Part shown: one piece after another, positions 45,701-56,666 of the stretch | Layout: each line of letters starts with the position of its first letter | How positions within the stretch are numbered: the first letter of the stretch is position 1 | From: Ursus arctos | Taxonomy: Eukaryota > Chordata > Mammalia > Carnivora > Ursidae | Length of the DNA: 64,000 nt | Reading direction: 5' to 3' | Assembly (NCBI RefSeq): GCF_023065955.2 | Contig: NW_026622963.1 | Coordinates: forward strand, 7,943,001-8,007,000 | Made by a program: the position numbers and the translations under genes | The notes under the pieces: generated by a model | The model's database searches: none | The model's input: the letters and a program-made list of their open reading frames with translations, nothing else | What the model was told of the DNA's origin: nothing

Positions 45701-46270
45701 ATTAAGCCAGCGTATCAGGGGTGTTTGATGACTTAAGATTTTGTCTAACACTAATACGTAGCACTGACGCTGACCTTTTCTTTTTCTCTAGGGTTCCTCT
45801 CTGGACTCAATCACATAAGTTCTCAGGTTACCCATCCAGATCAAAATCTCCTTGTGATCCCTATAACAAGGACAAGGATAGGAAATATAGCCACAGTACA
45901 GCCGGGGCCAACTGGAACGAATGTAGGTGCTTCTACATGGATGAGTCAGGTACTAGAAAGGCTGTCAGGTTCAGTGGCACAACCAAGGGTCCATGGAGCA
46001 GGGACTCAAACAGAGGTAGGGACCCAGACAGAGCCAGTGATAGGAAATAAATCAGTAATAAGAGATGCATTGACAATTACAAGGTTTACTACTGAGATAG
46101 AACCAAATGACACAGGAGAGCCAAGGCCTAAGACGGAGATAATTGGGAATGTGACTGGTGATATGTCAAGCAATAGTCTTGAGGGTAATGAAAACAGAAT
46201 GACCAAAGTCAAGGATTGTGAGGACAGAGAATCAGCTGAGAAAAATGAGGATGACAAGACAAAAAATTAA
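42735..46270 (+). CDS. TMEM202-like tandem paralogue, five-exon claudin-like membrane protein with long tail (whole gene)
   Basis: The joined exons are 42735-42788, 43108-43360, 43983-44129, 44714-44845 and 45792-46270. They total 1065 nt, giving 354 aa plus TAA. Intron phases 0,1,1,1 match TMEM202, and exons 2 and 4 have identical lengths in the two genes. Predicted TM segments lie near 47-67, 108-131, 143-166 and 186-204. The loop signature is W69, G84-L85-W86, C89 and C94. Over the 58 residues from YIRMF to the end of exon 2, I count 29 identities with TMEM202, so the duplication is old. The C-tail (about residues 205-354) is roughly 95 residues longer than in TMEM202. It is polar, acidic and Thr-rich, with GTQTE twice (266-270, 272-276). 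All splice sites are consensus GT-AG and no stop interrupts the frame, so the gene looks functional. I recognise no established symbol. Its role is unknown; membrane location is inferred from the fold. Confidence 0.85.
43108..43360 (+). CDS. TMEM202-like paralogue, coding exon 2 (TM1 and first loop)
   Basis: The acceptor TTCCCACCACAG precedes 43108 and the donor GTGAGT is at 43361. Its 253 nt equals the TMEM202 exon. It encodes residues 19-102: a basic juxtamembrane region, TM1 (FCAVLLGFIFVLLLCLSPL) and the loop with W69, AGLW (83-86), C89, C94 and W95. An internal ATG at 43126 could also serve as a start. Confidence 0.88.
43983..44129 (+). CDS. TMEM202-like paralogue, coding exon 3 (TM2)
   Basis: The acceptor TTCCTGGCAG precedes 43983 and the donor GTACAT is at 44130. 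It is 147 nt, one codon shorter than in TMEM202. The split codon T|AC gives Y103, followed by YLQFSRAFFLIS, so 13 residues are identical to TMEM202. TM2 has an unusual run of four isoleucines (121-124) before W125. Confidence 0.88.
44714..44845 (+). CDS. TMEM202-like paralogue, coding exon 4 (TM3 and second loop)
   Basis: The acceptor GATCCCAG precedes 44714 and the donor GTGAGT is at 44846. It is 132 nt, as in TMEM202. It encodes residues 153-195 with the conserved LLLCLILFLMQV of TM3 and the NWW motif (185-187) at the start of TM4. Confidence 0.88.
45792..46270 (+). CDS. TMEM202-like paralogue, coding exon 5 (end of TM4, long C-tail)
   Basis: The acceptor TTTTTCTCTAG precedes 45792 and the frame closes at TAA 46268-46270. 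It is 479 nt against 197 nt in TMEM202. The first third aligns with TMEM202 (LNHI; VIPITRTRIGNIATV). The remainder, from about residue 232, has no counterpart there: Gly/Thr/Val-rich at first, then doubled GTQTE, then an Asn/Glu/Lys-rich charged end (EDRESAEKNEDDKTKN). It is probably disordered and cytosolic. Confidence 0.85.
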
Positions 46271-46551
46271 TCTTAGATATAAGGCAGTGAGAGCAGAGAT
46301 ATTAAAAAAAAAAGCCTGGCAGAAAGGTTTCCCTTCAGGCTTAACAATGTTTTGTTGGGTCTGTAAGAAGTGTGGTAGAGGAATATCAGAAGTAATTCTG
46401 AGGTAACAGTAGAACGACTCTGTGGAACTCCCCTGGATTATACCTCCATCACTGAGCAAGTTAATATTATGGGTGAACCACGTTAGACATTTGGATGGTT
46501 TAGGCAAAGCACCAATAATGTAAGGATCATAAGGAAAGCAATGCAAAGCTT

Positions 46552-46557
46552 ATTAAA
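46552..46557 (+). promoter_or_regulatory. Candidate poly(A) signal of the TMEM202-like paralogue
   Basis: ATTAAA lies 282 nt past the stop, followed at 46571-46588 by a GU-rich stretch (TTGGTGTTGTGTGCTGTG). The layout resembles that at the end of TMEM202. An ATTAAA inside the A-run near 46300 is less convincing because it lacks a GU-rich element. Confidence 0.5.
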
Positions 46558-46599
46558 GGAAGTTTCCATGTTGGTGTTGTGTGCTGTGACTGGGAGAGG

Positions 46600-48493
46600 C
46601 TGGCAAGAGACGACATACCCAGGCCAACAAGACTTTCCCGATTTCCATGAGCCCATGATGGAACCTCTCGGCAGGTTTGAAAGAGCTTCTGGTTTGGAAA
46701 TTCAAACTCTCATTTTTGGTCCTTAGCTCTCTATTCTTTAGGCTGACTTTTGGCAAACATTTCTTGGGCCCCATATCCTTCATTGACCAGGTAGACTCTG
46801 AGATTTCTTTTAGTGCTATCTATGGCCACGAATGCTAAGCAATGAAGTTATTCCTGTTGGCTCAGACAGCCCTGGATTATTTTAGCAGGTAACTCAGTGT
46901 AGTCAGAAGAACTAAATTCAGTTATCTACCTCCAAGGCTACTTTGGCAACTCACTTCTTATCTTTTATTTAGTCATCTCATTTAAAAATATAGGTGAATC
47001 TCAGTGTTTTCAACTGGTTAGAAGAAGTGGAAAGGAAGGAAAAAGGGCCCAGATTCTCTGACAGAGAGCATACCATATAGACTGAGGGAATTTCATTGAG
47101 GCCTTAAACAGTTTCACAGAAGGGACTGCGGCCTTTGAAACCGGAAGCTAGTTTTTTGATTGGAAATATTAGTAGTTCACCATGAGAACCCACTCTTAAA
47201 CCGTTCACTATTTTACTATTGCTGGCTGCCTGTGCCTCTAGCTACTTAATCAAATTTTCTGACCCTTAATTTTGTTATCTTTAAAAGTAACTTCAACAAA
47301 TGATATCATCTCCATTTCACATATTTGACTTTCCGGAACATTAGCTAAGGAACCAGGAGAGAGAAGAAGATGGACAGGGCAGGAAGCATGAAAAGATATT
47401 CCTTCCAGCAAATATGAATTAACAGATGTCTGCCTTAGAGTACAAATTCTCTAAGGGGGTAGTTAAGATTTTGGTTGTACTTCAATTTGTGTTACTTACA
47501 TCAATCAGATAATAACATAGCCAAATACAACGAAGCAGATGCTTTGACAGGTGGGAGAAGAGAAGAAACTTTGCAAAGTGAAGGTCTAACGAGTGGGAGA
47601 ATTTTGAGAGCTTTCAGTCACCATGAAGGGACTGACTACCTGTGGGTGCAGGCATACTGAAAGAGTAAGAAGAAATGTGGAAGATTGATAAAGACAAACT
47701 TCACCTCCATTACAATTTTGTCTAAAACCATGGAAGTATCCAAAGTTTGGCTGCTTTGGAAACCTGTACGCTCCATTTTCTGGTATTTATACTCATCCTC
47801 CCATGCACTATTCGTCCATCAAGAAATTGGGAAAGATTTATTGACCAAGTAGCTCACTGCATAGAGGGGGATAGAGACAATAAGAGTAAAGGGTAAAAAA
47901 CAGGTTTCAGGCATGCTAATAGTACCCAAAAGACGCAGCCCAATTCAGTCTAGGGGCTTAATGGAAAGCTACTTGAATTGGTAAAACATGAATGAACTCG
48001 GTCTTGAAAAAGAAAAATGATTAACAGGATTTCATCTAGGAGAAGAATCACTGAACAAGTCTTTAGTGTGAAGCTGACTTTCTCAAAGATTCTGGAAACA
48101 GAATAACATTACAGCGACACAACAACTTAAAATTGTATTTCAGTAAACTTGTTCTTTAAAAGTAAAAAGCAAAAACAAAATTTACTCAGTCATTTTTGCT
48201 CCTTGGACTCTAACTTTTTGTTATAAATCATTGGCTTGCCTTTCTCCTTTCTTTCCTTGGTCTTCTTTTACTTTTTGCTGCCCTACTTTTTTGGGGGGTG
48301 CAATATCCATGTCTTCCCCCCCATTTTCTTACACAGAAATTTCACCTCTATTCAAACCTTATGCCCTATATCACCTCTGGGTCTCCTTATGGAGACCCCA
48401 GGACTCAGCTAATTACTTGAAAATATTGTGTTTAAAACTCTAGGTTTTAGAGAAGGTCCATCCTTATTTCCTTATTTCCTCAGTTACACTTGC
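46600..48493. other. Intergenic flank downstream of the paralogue
   Basis: No young repeat and no splice-bounded exon recognised. Short ORFs on both strands look random. Confidence 0.45.
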
Positions 48494-48509
48494 TTGTTGC
48501 AGTATTTTT

Positions 48510-48817
48510 TATAATAATATTTTTTTATTATATTATGTTAGTCACCATACAGTACATCCCTGGTTTTTGATGTAAAGTTCGATGATTCATTAGTTGCATA
48601 TAACACCCAGTGCACCATGCAATACGTGCCCTCCTTACTACCCATCACCAGCCTATCCCATTCCCCCACCTCACTCCCCTCTGAAGCCCTCAGTTTGTTT
48701 CTCAGAGTCCATAGTCTCTCATGCTTCATTCCCCCTTCTGATTATCCCCCTTTTTTTATCCCTTTCTTCCCCTACTGATCATCCTTGTTCTTATGTTCCA
48801 TTGATGAGAGAAACCAT
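48510..48817 (-). mobile_element. Young 5'-truncated L1 3' end
   Basis: Perfect 16-nt target-site duplication TTGTTGCAGTATTTTT at 48494-48509 and 48818-48833. Sister of the copies at 16105 and 20931, including the 63-codon chance frame. Confidence 0.95.
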
Positions 48818-48833
48818 TTGTTGCAGTATTTTT

Positions 48834-49430
48834 GAAAACCTGTTCTATGAGTTCCCCTTCTGAGAGTAGATGAAAAGATAAAACAGTATTAAATTGTGAT
48901 GCTTTTCTTTCTCGTGCTTCTGTTGTGGGCAATTGCTATAGCTCTTCCACTCTTAGAGGAGGTATTTGCTCCCCTGCTCTCCTCTTTGAGGCCTCCAGGT
49001 CTTTCTGGGTGACTAAGCCGGCTCAATGGGTCTACCTTTGCAGTACGGTTTAAGGAAGAGGCGGTACTGATGCCTCATTCCAGAGTGTCAGAAGTTCCAT
49101 CCTCCTCATTCACTTCACCGTCCCAACTTACTTTCAGAACTAATATAAAAAGTTTAGTTTTATGGGTGAGTAAAAAAGCCGTATAATCAACATTCAAAAA
49201 TCAACAGCTAATTTAAAAACTAGTAATATAAACAGTAGAGAAAAAGAAAATGCATAAGAATAAACACAAATGTGAAGAAAAGTAGAACTTTCTTGTAAGA
49301 CAGAGCAGAAAACGTATTTAAAGTAATATACCACCTAATTAGTCACATTCCAGCCTCCTTTAGAGCTAGCGATGATCATGTTACATGTTAGTGGCTGATG
49401 AGACATCAGAGCAAGTATGTTGTGGAGTAA
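48834..49430. other. Intergenic sequence, no feature recognised
   Basis: No gene or clear repeat seen. Confidence 0.4.
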
Positions 49431-49710
49431 TAGAGATTATGCATTTGCTTTAGAGACACTCAGGGTGCTGCTCCTAGCTTTTTCGTTTTGTCTTAGATGT
49501 TAGTGTCATGGCTAGAGCTGCAGCCGTCATCTAGAAACACAAAGCGACAGGCATGAAGTCAAGAGCCAACATCTCAGGATGGCATAGCAGAAATGTAGGA
49601 AAAAGCTCAAGTCCTTAATGACAGTATTGAGCAGGTGAAACAATGCCGACAATGACCTCCTTCCAGAATTCTTGTTCTGTGAGAAAAATAAAGATTTACT
49701 TTTAAAGATA
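49430..49710 (+). mobile_element. Possible ancient MaLR-like LTR fragment
   Basis: GGCTAGAGCTGCAGCCGTCATC, GAGCCAACATCTCAGGATGGC and a final TTCTTGTTCTGTGAGAAAAATAA resemble a mammalian MaLR-type LTR. No internal genes. Family call uncertain. Confidence 0.4.
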
Positions 49711-49734
49711 GTGTTAGTTGAGTTTTCTATTCTT

Positions 49735-49931
49735 TTTTTTTTTTAAAGATTTTATTTATTTATTTGACAGAGAGAGACAGCCAGTGAGAGAGGGAACACA
49801 AGCAGGGGGAGTGGGAGAGGAAGAAGCAGGCTCTCAGCAGAGGAGCCTGATGTGGGGCTCAATCCCAGAACACCGGGATCACGCCCTGAGCCGAAGGCAG
49901 ACGCTTAACCGCTGTGCCACCCAGGCGCCCC
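49735..49931 (-). mobile_element. SINEC
   Basis: Young minus-strand copy; target-site duplication TGAGTTTTCTATTCT directly before the T-run and again at 49932-49946. Confidence 0.95.
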
Positions 49932-50389
49932 TGAGTTTTCTATTCTAGGCAGCTATATACTTTCCTAGCAAATACAAAGTGTGACTACTACAAATATAAA
50001 ATCAGATGGTGGAAGAGAAGGAAAATACTACTACTGATTTAATCATTCTCCTAAAAGGAAGTCTTTAGACCCATCTACAGAAAATGAGAAAGGTTTTAGA
50101 AAGTTATCATTATAATTGTGTTCAATAGAAAAAATGCAAACTTTCCAACTTACCAGAATAAATATAAACACAAATGAAGGAAGCACAGACCACATTTTGA
50201 AGAAAATTAAAGCTATAACAGAAGCATATCTGAAATTGATACGCTCAAAAACCAAATATAACTCATTAATGAATGTAAACACTTAATTTTTAACTAATAA
50301 AAGAGCGACATGTTTCAGATTAGACCACAAAACAAAATCTTGAGTGTTATATACAAAATATATCCCCCACACAAAGGGATTCAGAGGTT

Positions 50390-52230
50390 TTTAAAATCAG
50401 ATTGAACAATGAATACGTAGAAACCAAAATTCAGATAATAATACCATTACAATTCAAAGAAAAATGAAATACGTAGGTATAAACCTAACAAAACAGGATC
50501 TGTGTGCTGAAAATTATAAGACACTGATAAAAAGAAATCAGTGAAAGTCTAAATAAATGGAGAGACATACCATTTTTGTGGATTAGGAGACAACATAGTA
50601 ACAATGTTCATTCTCCCCAGATTATCTATGGGTTTAAGATAATTGCCATCAGAACCCCAGCAAGGATTTTTGGTGACATTGATAAGCTTATTCTAAAATT
50701 TAATGGAAAGTCACTGGCCTTAGAAAACCTAAGACCAGTAAAAAGAAAAAGTAGGAGGAATCACTGTATTAAGTCTTGCTTATAGAACCGCATAATAAAG
50801 ACAATGTAGTATTGGTGGAGGAATAGATACATAGATCAATGAAACAAAATAGAGATCACACAAATATACCCAACTGAAGAAAAAAAAAACACAACAATTT
50901 AGTGGATGTAGGTTAGCCTTTTCAAGAAATGGTGCTGGAGTAATTAGACATCCCATAGCTAAAAATATGAATGTCAACCTAAACCACACACCTTTTCCAA
51001 AAGTGAACTCAAAATAGATCATGGACTAAAATGCAAACTGTAGAGTTCTTTGATATGACACCAAAGCAACAATAAAAGGAAAAGTTGATAAACTGGATCC
51101 CATGAAAATTAAAAACTTTGGTTCTGTGAAAGACCCCATTAAGAAGAAGAAAAACATGCTACAGAGGACTGGGAGAACATAGTTGCAAGCCATGTATCTG
51201 ACAAAAGACAAGCGTCTAGAATATAGAACTCTCAAAACTCAACAACTAAAAAAGAAACACACAAATGGAACAATGCAATTAACAAATGTGCAAGATATAT
51301 GAACAGGCAATTTACCATACAGGATATACAGTCAGCAAATAAGCACATGGAAAGATATCCAGCCTCATTAGACATTAGAAAAACGTAAGTTAAAAACCAC
51401 AGTGCACCTGTGTAGAATGGCTAAAATAAAACATAGTAATACTCACAAATGCTACTGAGAACGCAGAGAAACCAGATCACACATACATTGCTGGTGAGAA
51501 GATAAAGTGGTACCACCATTCTGGAAAATAGTTTGGTAATTTCTTATAAAACTAAACATACAGTTACCATATGATCCAGCAATTGCACTCTAGGGCTTTT
51601 ATCCTAAAGAAATGAAAACTTATATTCATGTAAAAAACACGCACATGAATGGTTGTAGCAGCTTTTTTCATAATAGCCCCAAACTGGAAGAAATGTAAAT
51701 GTGAACAGTTTAGCTGTGGTCTATAAATACCATGGACTATTACTCAGCAGTAAAAAGGAAAAAAAAACTATTGATTTGGATGGATCTCAAGGGAATTATG
51801 AAAAAAAACCCATGGGAAGTAACATACTAAATGATTCCATTTATATAAAATTCTTGAAATGACAACATTTTAGAGATGGAAAAAAAAATTGGTGGTTGCC
51901 ACAGGTTAGGGATGAGTGAGGGAACAGGGTGAAACGGTTTTAAAAGACACAGAAGGGATCCTTGTGTTAATGGAACTATTTTGTATCTTGGCTGTAGTAG
52001 TGAATACATGAATCTAACCCCATGATAAAATAGACTAGAACTAAATATAAAGTTTCTAGAAGAAAGCATAAAAGAACATCTCCATGACATCAGAATAGCC
52101 AAAGATTTCTTAAACAGGAAACACACACACAAAAATAACACTAATCATAAAAGAAAAATGGATATGCTGGATTTCATTAAAATTAAGAACTCCTGTTCAT
52201 CAAAAAATATCCCTAAGAAGGTAAAAATCC
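50390..52230 (+). mobile_element. Old L1 ORF2 3' part
   Basis: Decayed ORF2 (AATACGTAGGTATAAACCTAAC ... GATCCAGCAATTGCACTCTAGG ... TACTCAGCAGTAAAAAGG) with many stops. A second L1-like piece (about 52025-52230) follows. Confidence 0.8.
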
Positions 52231-52259
52231 AAAGCAATTCAGGAATCATCTGGATTTCA

Positions 52260-53200
52260 TTTTCTGAGAGCCAGCTGTAATTATATGGATTGTCTTTTCA
52301 CTTTCTTGATGGGACTGCTGGCAGCACAAAAGTTGTTAATCTTGATTAATCCAATTTATTTTTCTTTTTAAAAAAGATTTATTTATTTGAGAGAGAGCGA
52401 GCATGCGTGTGAGTGGGGGGAGGGGCAGAGGGAGCATGGAGCCCAATGGGGGACTCAGTCTCACAACCCATGAGATCATGACCTGAACCAAAACCAACTC
52501 TGATGCCCAACTGACTGAGCCACCCCGGCGCCCCCCAATTTATTTTCTCTTGTGTCACCTGTGGTTTTGGTGTCATATCGAAGAAACCATTACCTAATTC
52601 AAGGTCTCAAAGAATTACTCCTATGTTTTCTTATAAGTGGTTTATATTTTTACCTCTTACCTTTAGGTCTAAGGTATGGTATAAATGTACAGGCTTATTT
52701 CTGAATAAACCCTATTCTATTGATGTAAATATCTATCCTTCTGCCGGTGTCACACTGTATGTAGCTTTGGAGTAAGATTTGAAATTAGAAACTGCGGAGC
52801 CTCCAATTTTGTTCTTCTTTTTCAAGATGGTGTTGGCTGTTCTAGTTACCCTATATATTTCTATATGAATTTTAGAATCGATTTATACATTTCTGCAAAA
52901 AAAAAAGCAAGCTGGGTTTTTTTGTTGTTGTTAAAGATTGTGTTGCATCTTCAGATCGATTTGGCAAAAACTGCCCTCCAAACAATATTAAGGTTTTGAC
53001 CCATGAGCCTGGGATGTCTTTCCATTTACTTAGATCTTCTTAATTTCTTTCTTTTTGTAGTTTTCAGCTTACAAGCATTGCACTTCTTTTGTTAAATTTA
53101 TACCTAAGTATTTTATTCTTTTTGATGTTACTGTAAATGGAATTGTGTTCATTAGTTTCATTTTGGAGCCCAAGATATGCATTGCTGAGAAGAACTACTA
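52260..53200 (-). mobile_element. Old L1 ORF2 fragment, opposite strand
   Basis: Antisense ORF2 text (GTGTCATATCGAAGAAACC, CATTTCTGCAAAAAAAAAAGC, GCCTGGGATGTCTTTCC) facing the plus-strand L1 at 50390-52230. Split by a SINE. Confidence 0.75.
52363..52534 (-). mobile_element. SINEC
   Basis: Minus-strand copy. CCAATTTATTTT is present on both sides (52351-52362 and from 52535). Confidence 0.9.
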
Positions 53201-53309
53201 ACAATTTTTTGCAGCCAATCTAGCACCAGTTCCTGGGTGCATATTTAGTTACCTCTGGATCAGATTTTGTTTTTATAGATTAGTTTAAAAATACAAGTTA
53301 ATCATCCAT

Positions 53310-53445
53310 TACAGTGAAAAGGGCATTGCCCTTGAAGTTAGGTAATTGCAATTCTAATGCCAGCTCTGCTGTTGGTCACTTCGAGAACAGGCAAGTCAGT
53401 TTCCTCTGTGGAGCTTTAGTTTCTCCTCTTACGAAATGAGGGACT
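53310..53445 (+). mobile_element. MIR SINE
   Basis: MIR-type order TTGAAGTTAGGTAATTGCAATTC, GCCAGCTCTGCTGTTGGTCAC, GTTTCCTCTGTGGAGC. Confidence 0.65.
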
Positions 53446-53620
53446 GGGATGCCTGGATGGCTCTGGTTAAGGGTCTGCCTTCAGTTCAGGTCTTGGTCCC
53501 AGGCTCCCTGCTCAGCAGGGAGTCTGCTTGTCCCTTTCCCTCTGCCCCTCCCCCTGCTCGTGCTCACTCTTGCTCTCTCTCGGTCACAGATAAATAAATC
53601 TTTTAAAAAACGTAAAAAAT
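53446..53620 (+). mobile_element. SINEC, internally shortened
   Basis: Plus-strand copy lacking part of the head (jumps from TCTTGGTCCCAGGCTCC). AAATGAGG occurs on both sides. Confidence 0.85.
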
Positions 53621-54024
53621 AACTAAAATGAGGAATTTTTTAAGTCCCTGCCAGTTCGAAACCTAGTCAATTCTACTTGTTTGAACATTCAGGGGAGCCA
53701 AGCACATGTTATAAAGATTTTAATTCCAATTCTCTCTGCCATTTAAGAGAGATTATGCATGTGGTGCCCTGTCTTCTCAGAAGAAAAGTTCTAGATAGGG
53801 TCCATAGAACTGGCGGTATAATGGTAACTTTGAACAAATCTCTGGAAAAAGGGGTGACAAAAGCCATAAACTGTGGACAAAAGCCTCTTTGTTTACCAAA
53901 GGTAAATGGGTGTGCCAGCAGCTACCCCCCGAAACTGTTTTGGCCCTGACTCTAGGTTTGGTAGGATACTGCAAACCACATCACACTTAGGCCAGCTTTT
54001 TAAGAGCATAAGGAATTACCTTTT
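53621..54024. other. Intergenic sequence with a 90-codon open frame, not called a gene
   Basis: An open frame at 53677-53949 has no recognised family, no splice sites and no Kozak support. The sequence around GTAACTTTGAACAAATCTCTGG may be an old repeat. Confidence 0.3.
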
Positions 54025-54214
54025 TGGGGCGCCTGGGTGGCGCAGTCGTTAAGCATCTGCCTTCGGCTCAGGGCGTGAGCCCAGCGTTCTGGAATCGAGC
54101 CCCACATCAGGCTCCTCCCTTGGGAGCCTGCTTCTTCCTCTCCCACTCCCCTGCTTGTGTTCCCTCTCTCGCTGGCTGTCTCTGTCAAAAATAAATAAAA
54201 TCTTTAAAAAAAAA
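54025..54214 (+). mobile_element. SINEC
   Basis: Young plus-strand copy (GGGGCGCCTGGGTGGCGCAG). AAGGAATTACCTTTT before and AAGGAATTGCCTTTT after. Confidence 0.94.
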
Positions 54215-54750
54215 AGGAATTGCCTTTTGATGACTAACAGTTATGGACGATTTGTCTTAGAGTGTTCCTTAGTTCTACGCATTTACGTCCAATATCTTGA
54301 CCTCATTCCTTCAATGTAGCCGTCTCTCCTGTGCCTCGGTTTCCCAAAAGAAGCCTAGTAACATCTTCCTAATCCTTTGCTATTTCTACCCACTTCCACT
54401 CAGCTCCTTCCTTCAGTTGCTCTGGGCGGACAAGCATCTAACTCGCTGGGCTCAGGAAACATGGTCTTGGAAACTATTTCTACTAACACTCAAAGTCTCA
54501 CCGTTGCACTGCTGCCCAGATTTCCACTGAGATTTTGGTCCATCATTGATTTAAAATTCTCATACAATCCAGTTTTCTTCTGGTTATCTTTCTCTAATTA
54601 ACTCAATCCTAGTATATTTCCTAATCCATAGTTTCTCTCTCCACCCCTTTTCCTTTTCTCTCTCCCCCACCTCCACACATAAATTAAACTTCTTTGACTC
54701 CCTGTTCTACAATGTTTTAGTCACATTCCTGCCTATCATGTTACCATTTT
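54215..54750. other. Intergenic sequence, pyrimidine-rich
   Basis: Pyrimidine-rich, possibly part of an L2-type repeat. No gene recognised. Confidence 0.35.
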
Positions 54751-54759
54751 AAAAAGTTT

Positions 54760-54905
54760 ACATTGAATAGTAAATAGCTACTGTTTACCAAGTGCTTACT
54801 ATCTGTCGTTTTATAATAATAGATGTCATTAAGCATTTTACATATAATATCTCAATCTTAACACACTCTTGTGAAGTTCTGGTAGTTCCTCCACTCCCCT
54901 CCCCT
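54760..54905 (+). mobile_element. MIR, first half
   Basis: CCAAGTGCTTACTATCTGTCG ... TCTTGTGAAGTTCTGGTAG; cut off by the L1 that follows and continued at 55413. Confidence 0.65.
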
Positions 54906-55412
54906 GTTTTTTTAATTTAAATTCAATTAGCCAACATATAGTACATCATTAGTTTTTGGTGCAGTGTTCGATGTTTCATTAGTTGCGTATAACATCCATT
55001 GCTCATCACATTGCGCGCCCTCCTTAATGCCCATCACCTAATTACCCCATCCCCCCACCCACCTCCCTTTCCACAAACCTCAGTTTGTTTCCTGGAGTCC
55101 AGAGTCTCTCATGGTTTGTCTCCCTCTCTGATTTCTTCCCATTCATTCCCCTCCTCCTTCCCCACGGTCCCTGTGTTGTTTCCTATATTCCACATGTGAG
55201 CGAAACCATATGATAACTGTCTTTCTCTGATTATTTCACTTAGCATAGTGCCCTCCAGTTCCATCCATGTTGATGCAAATGGTAGGCATTCATCCTTTCT
55301 GATGGCTGAGTAATATTCCATTGTATATATGAGCCACATCTTCTTTATCCATTCACCTGCTGAAGGACATCTTGGCTCCTTCCACAGTTTGGCTGTTGTG
55401 GACAACGCTGCT
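54906..55412 (-). mobile_element. L1 3' end splitting a MIR
   Basis: Minus-strand L1 tail (TTAAATTCAATTAGCCAACAT, 3'UTR, end of ORF2), older than the 16105-type copies. It carries a 123-codon minus-strand ORF2 remnant at 55109-55480. Confidence 0.88.
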
Positions 55413-55494
55413 ATGAGATGAGAGTCAAGAGGATGAAGAGACCTACCAAAGATTACATAGCTAGCTAGGTGGCGACCCAAGATTTGAAATCACT
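55413..55494 (+). mobile_element. MIR, second half
   Basis: GAGACCTACCAAAGATTACATAG and GGCGACCCAAGATTTGAAATC continue the MIR interrupted at 54905. Confidence 0.65.
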
Positions 55495-55695
55495 TTTTAA
55501 AAAAATTTTAATTCCACATAGTTAACATACAGTGTTATATTAGTTTCAGGTGTACAATACAGTGATTCAACATTTCCATACAACACCCAGTGCTCATCAC
55601 AACAAGTGCACTCGTTAATCCCCATCACCTATTTAACCCCCCCACCTCCCCTCTGGTAACCATCAGTTTGTTCTCTAGAGTTAAGAGTCTGTTTT
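55495..55695 (-). mobile_element. L1 3'UTR fragment
   Basis: Minus-strand L1 3' end (AGTTAACATACAGTGTTATATTAG ... GGTAACCATCAGTTTGTTCTC), strongly truncated. Confidence 0.88.
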
Positions 55696-56214
55696 TGTCT
55701 TTTTTTCTTTGTGAAACCAAACACTTCAATTCCAGAGCCGCTACTATATTGCTTCCCATAAAAACATGGCTTAATAAAAAGCAGTACATTAAGAGGAAAG
55801 AAATGAGGGTTTTAAGTTTTTTTGACACTAAGCTAATAATATCACTGTGGACAGATCATGATCTTTCTGATTTTCTCATTCATAAAATAAAGAGATTGAA
55901 ATAGAGATAACTAGTCTCTCATTTCATAATATTCTGTGATCCAATTGTGAGAAAAATGTATTTTGGGATTTTATTTTTTCCTAGCGTTGCATGGAAAGGT
56001 TTTGGAATTTCACCCAGTTCTCCCATATTTTCACATGCATTCCAGAACTAATTTACATACTAGCAGTGAAACACAGGTATGTGTTTTATTTCTATAAAAC
56101 AAAATATCTTTGGGTAGGATAAAACTTCAGAAAATTGCAAATCTCATCCCTGTGTATTTGGCATTTTAAGATCTGATCTCTCCATGGTGGCATGAGATGT
56201 TTATTTTTATTTTT
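55696..56214. other. Intergenic sequence, no feature recognised
   Basis: AT-rich, no gene or clear repeat. Confidence 0.4.
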
Positions 56215-56411
56215 ATTTTTTTAAAAGATTTTATTTATTTATTTTGACAGAGAGAGACAGCCAGCGAGAGAGGGAACACAAGCAGGGGGAGTGGGTGAGG
56301 AAGAAGCAGGCTCATAGCGGAGGAGCCCGATGTGGGGCTTGATCCCAGAACGCCGGGATCACTCCCTGAGCCGAAGGCAGACGCTTAACGACTGCGCCAC
56401 CCAGGTGCCCT
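56215..56411 (-). mobile_element. SINEC
   Basis: Young minus-strand copy ending GCCACCCAGGTGCCC. TGGCATGAGAT flanks it on both sides. Confidence 0.94.
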
Positions 56412-56666
56412 GGCATGAGATTTTTAAAGTTGGAAAATTACTGTGGTTTCGCCCATGAAATCAATGTTTCTCTGGTACATATCATATAGTTTCCACAGCT
56501 ATAACAACCAGTTATTACATGTTGATCCTTGAAACATCAATCTATTCTGTTATCATTTTTTTCTGATTCCATGTTCTTCCATGTTCCTATTTATTTCTTG
56601 AATTCATTTTCCCTTACGTTCATCAAGTCTAAGTCCAATTTCCTTTTAAGAATTAAGATTGAATTA

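Noticed and set aside
53677..53949. 90-codon open frame
   Set aside because: No homology recognised, no Kozak or splice support; probably old repeat sequence.
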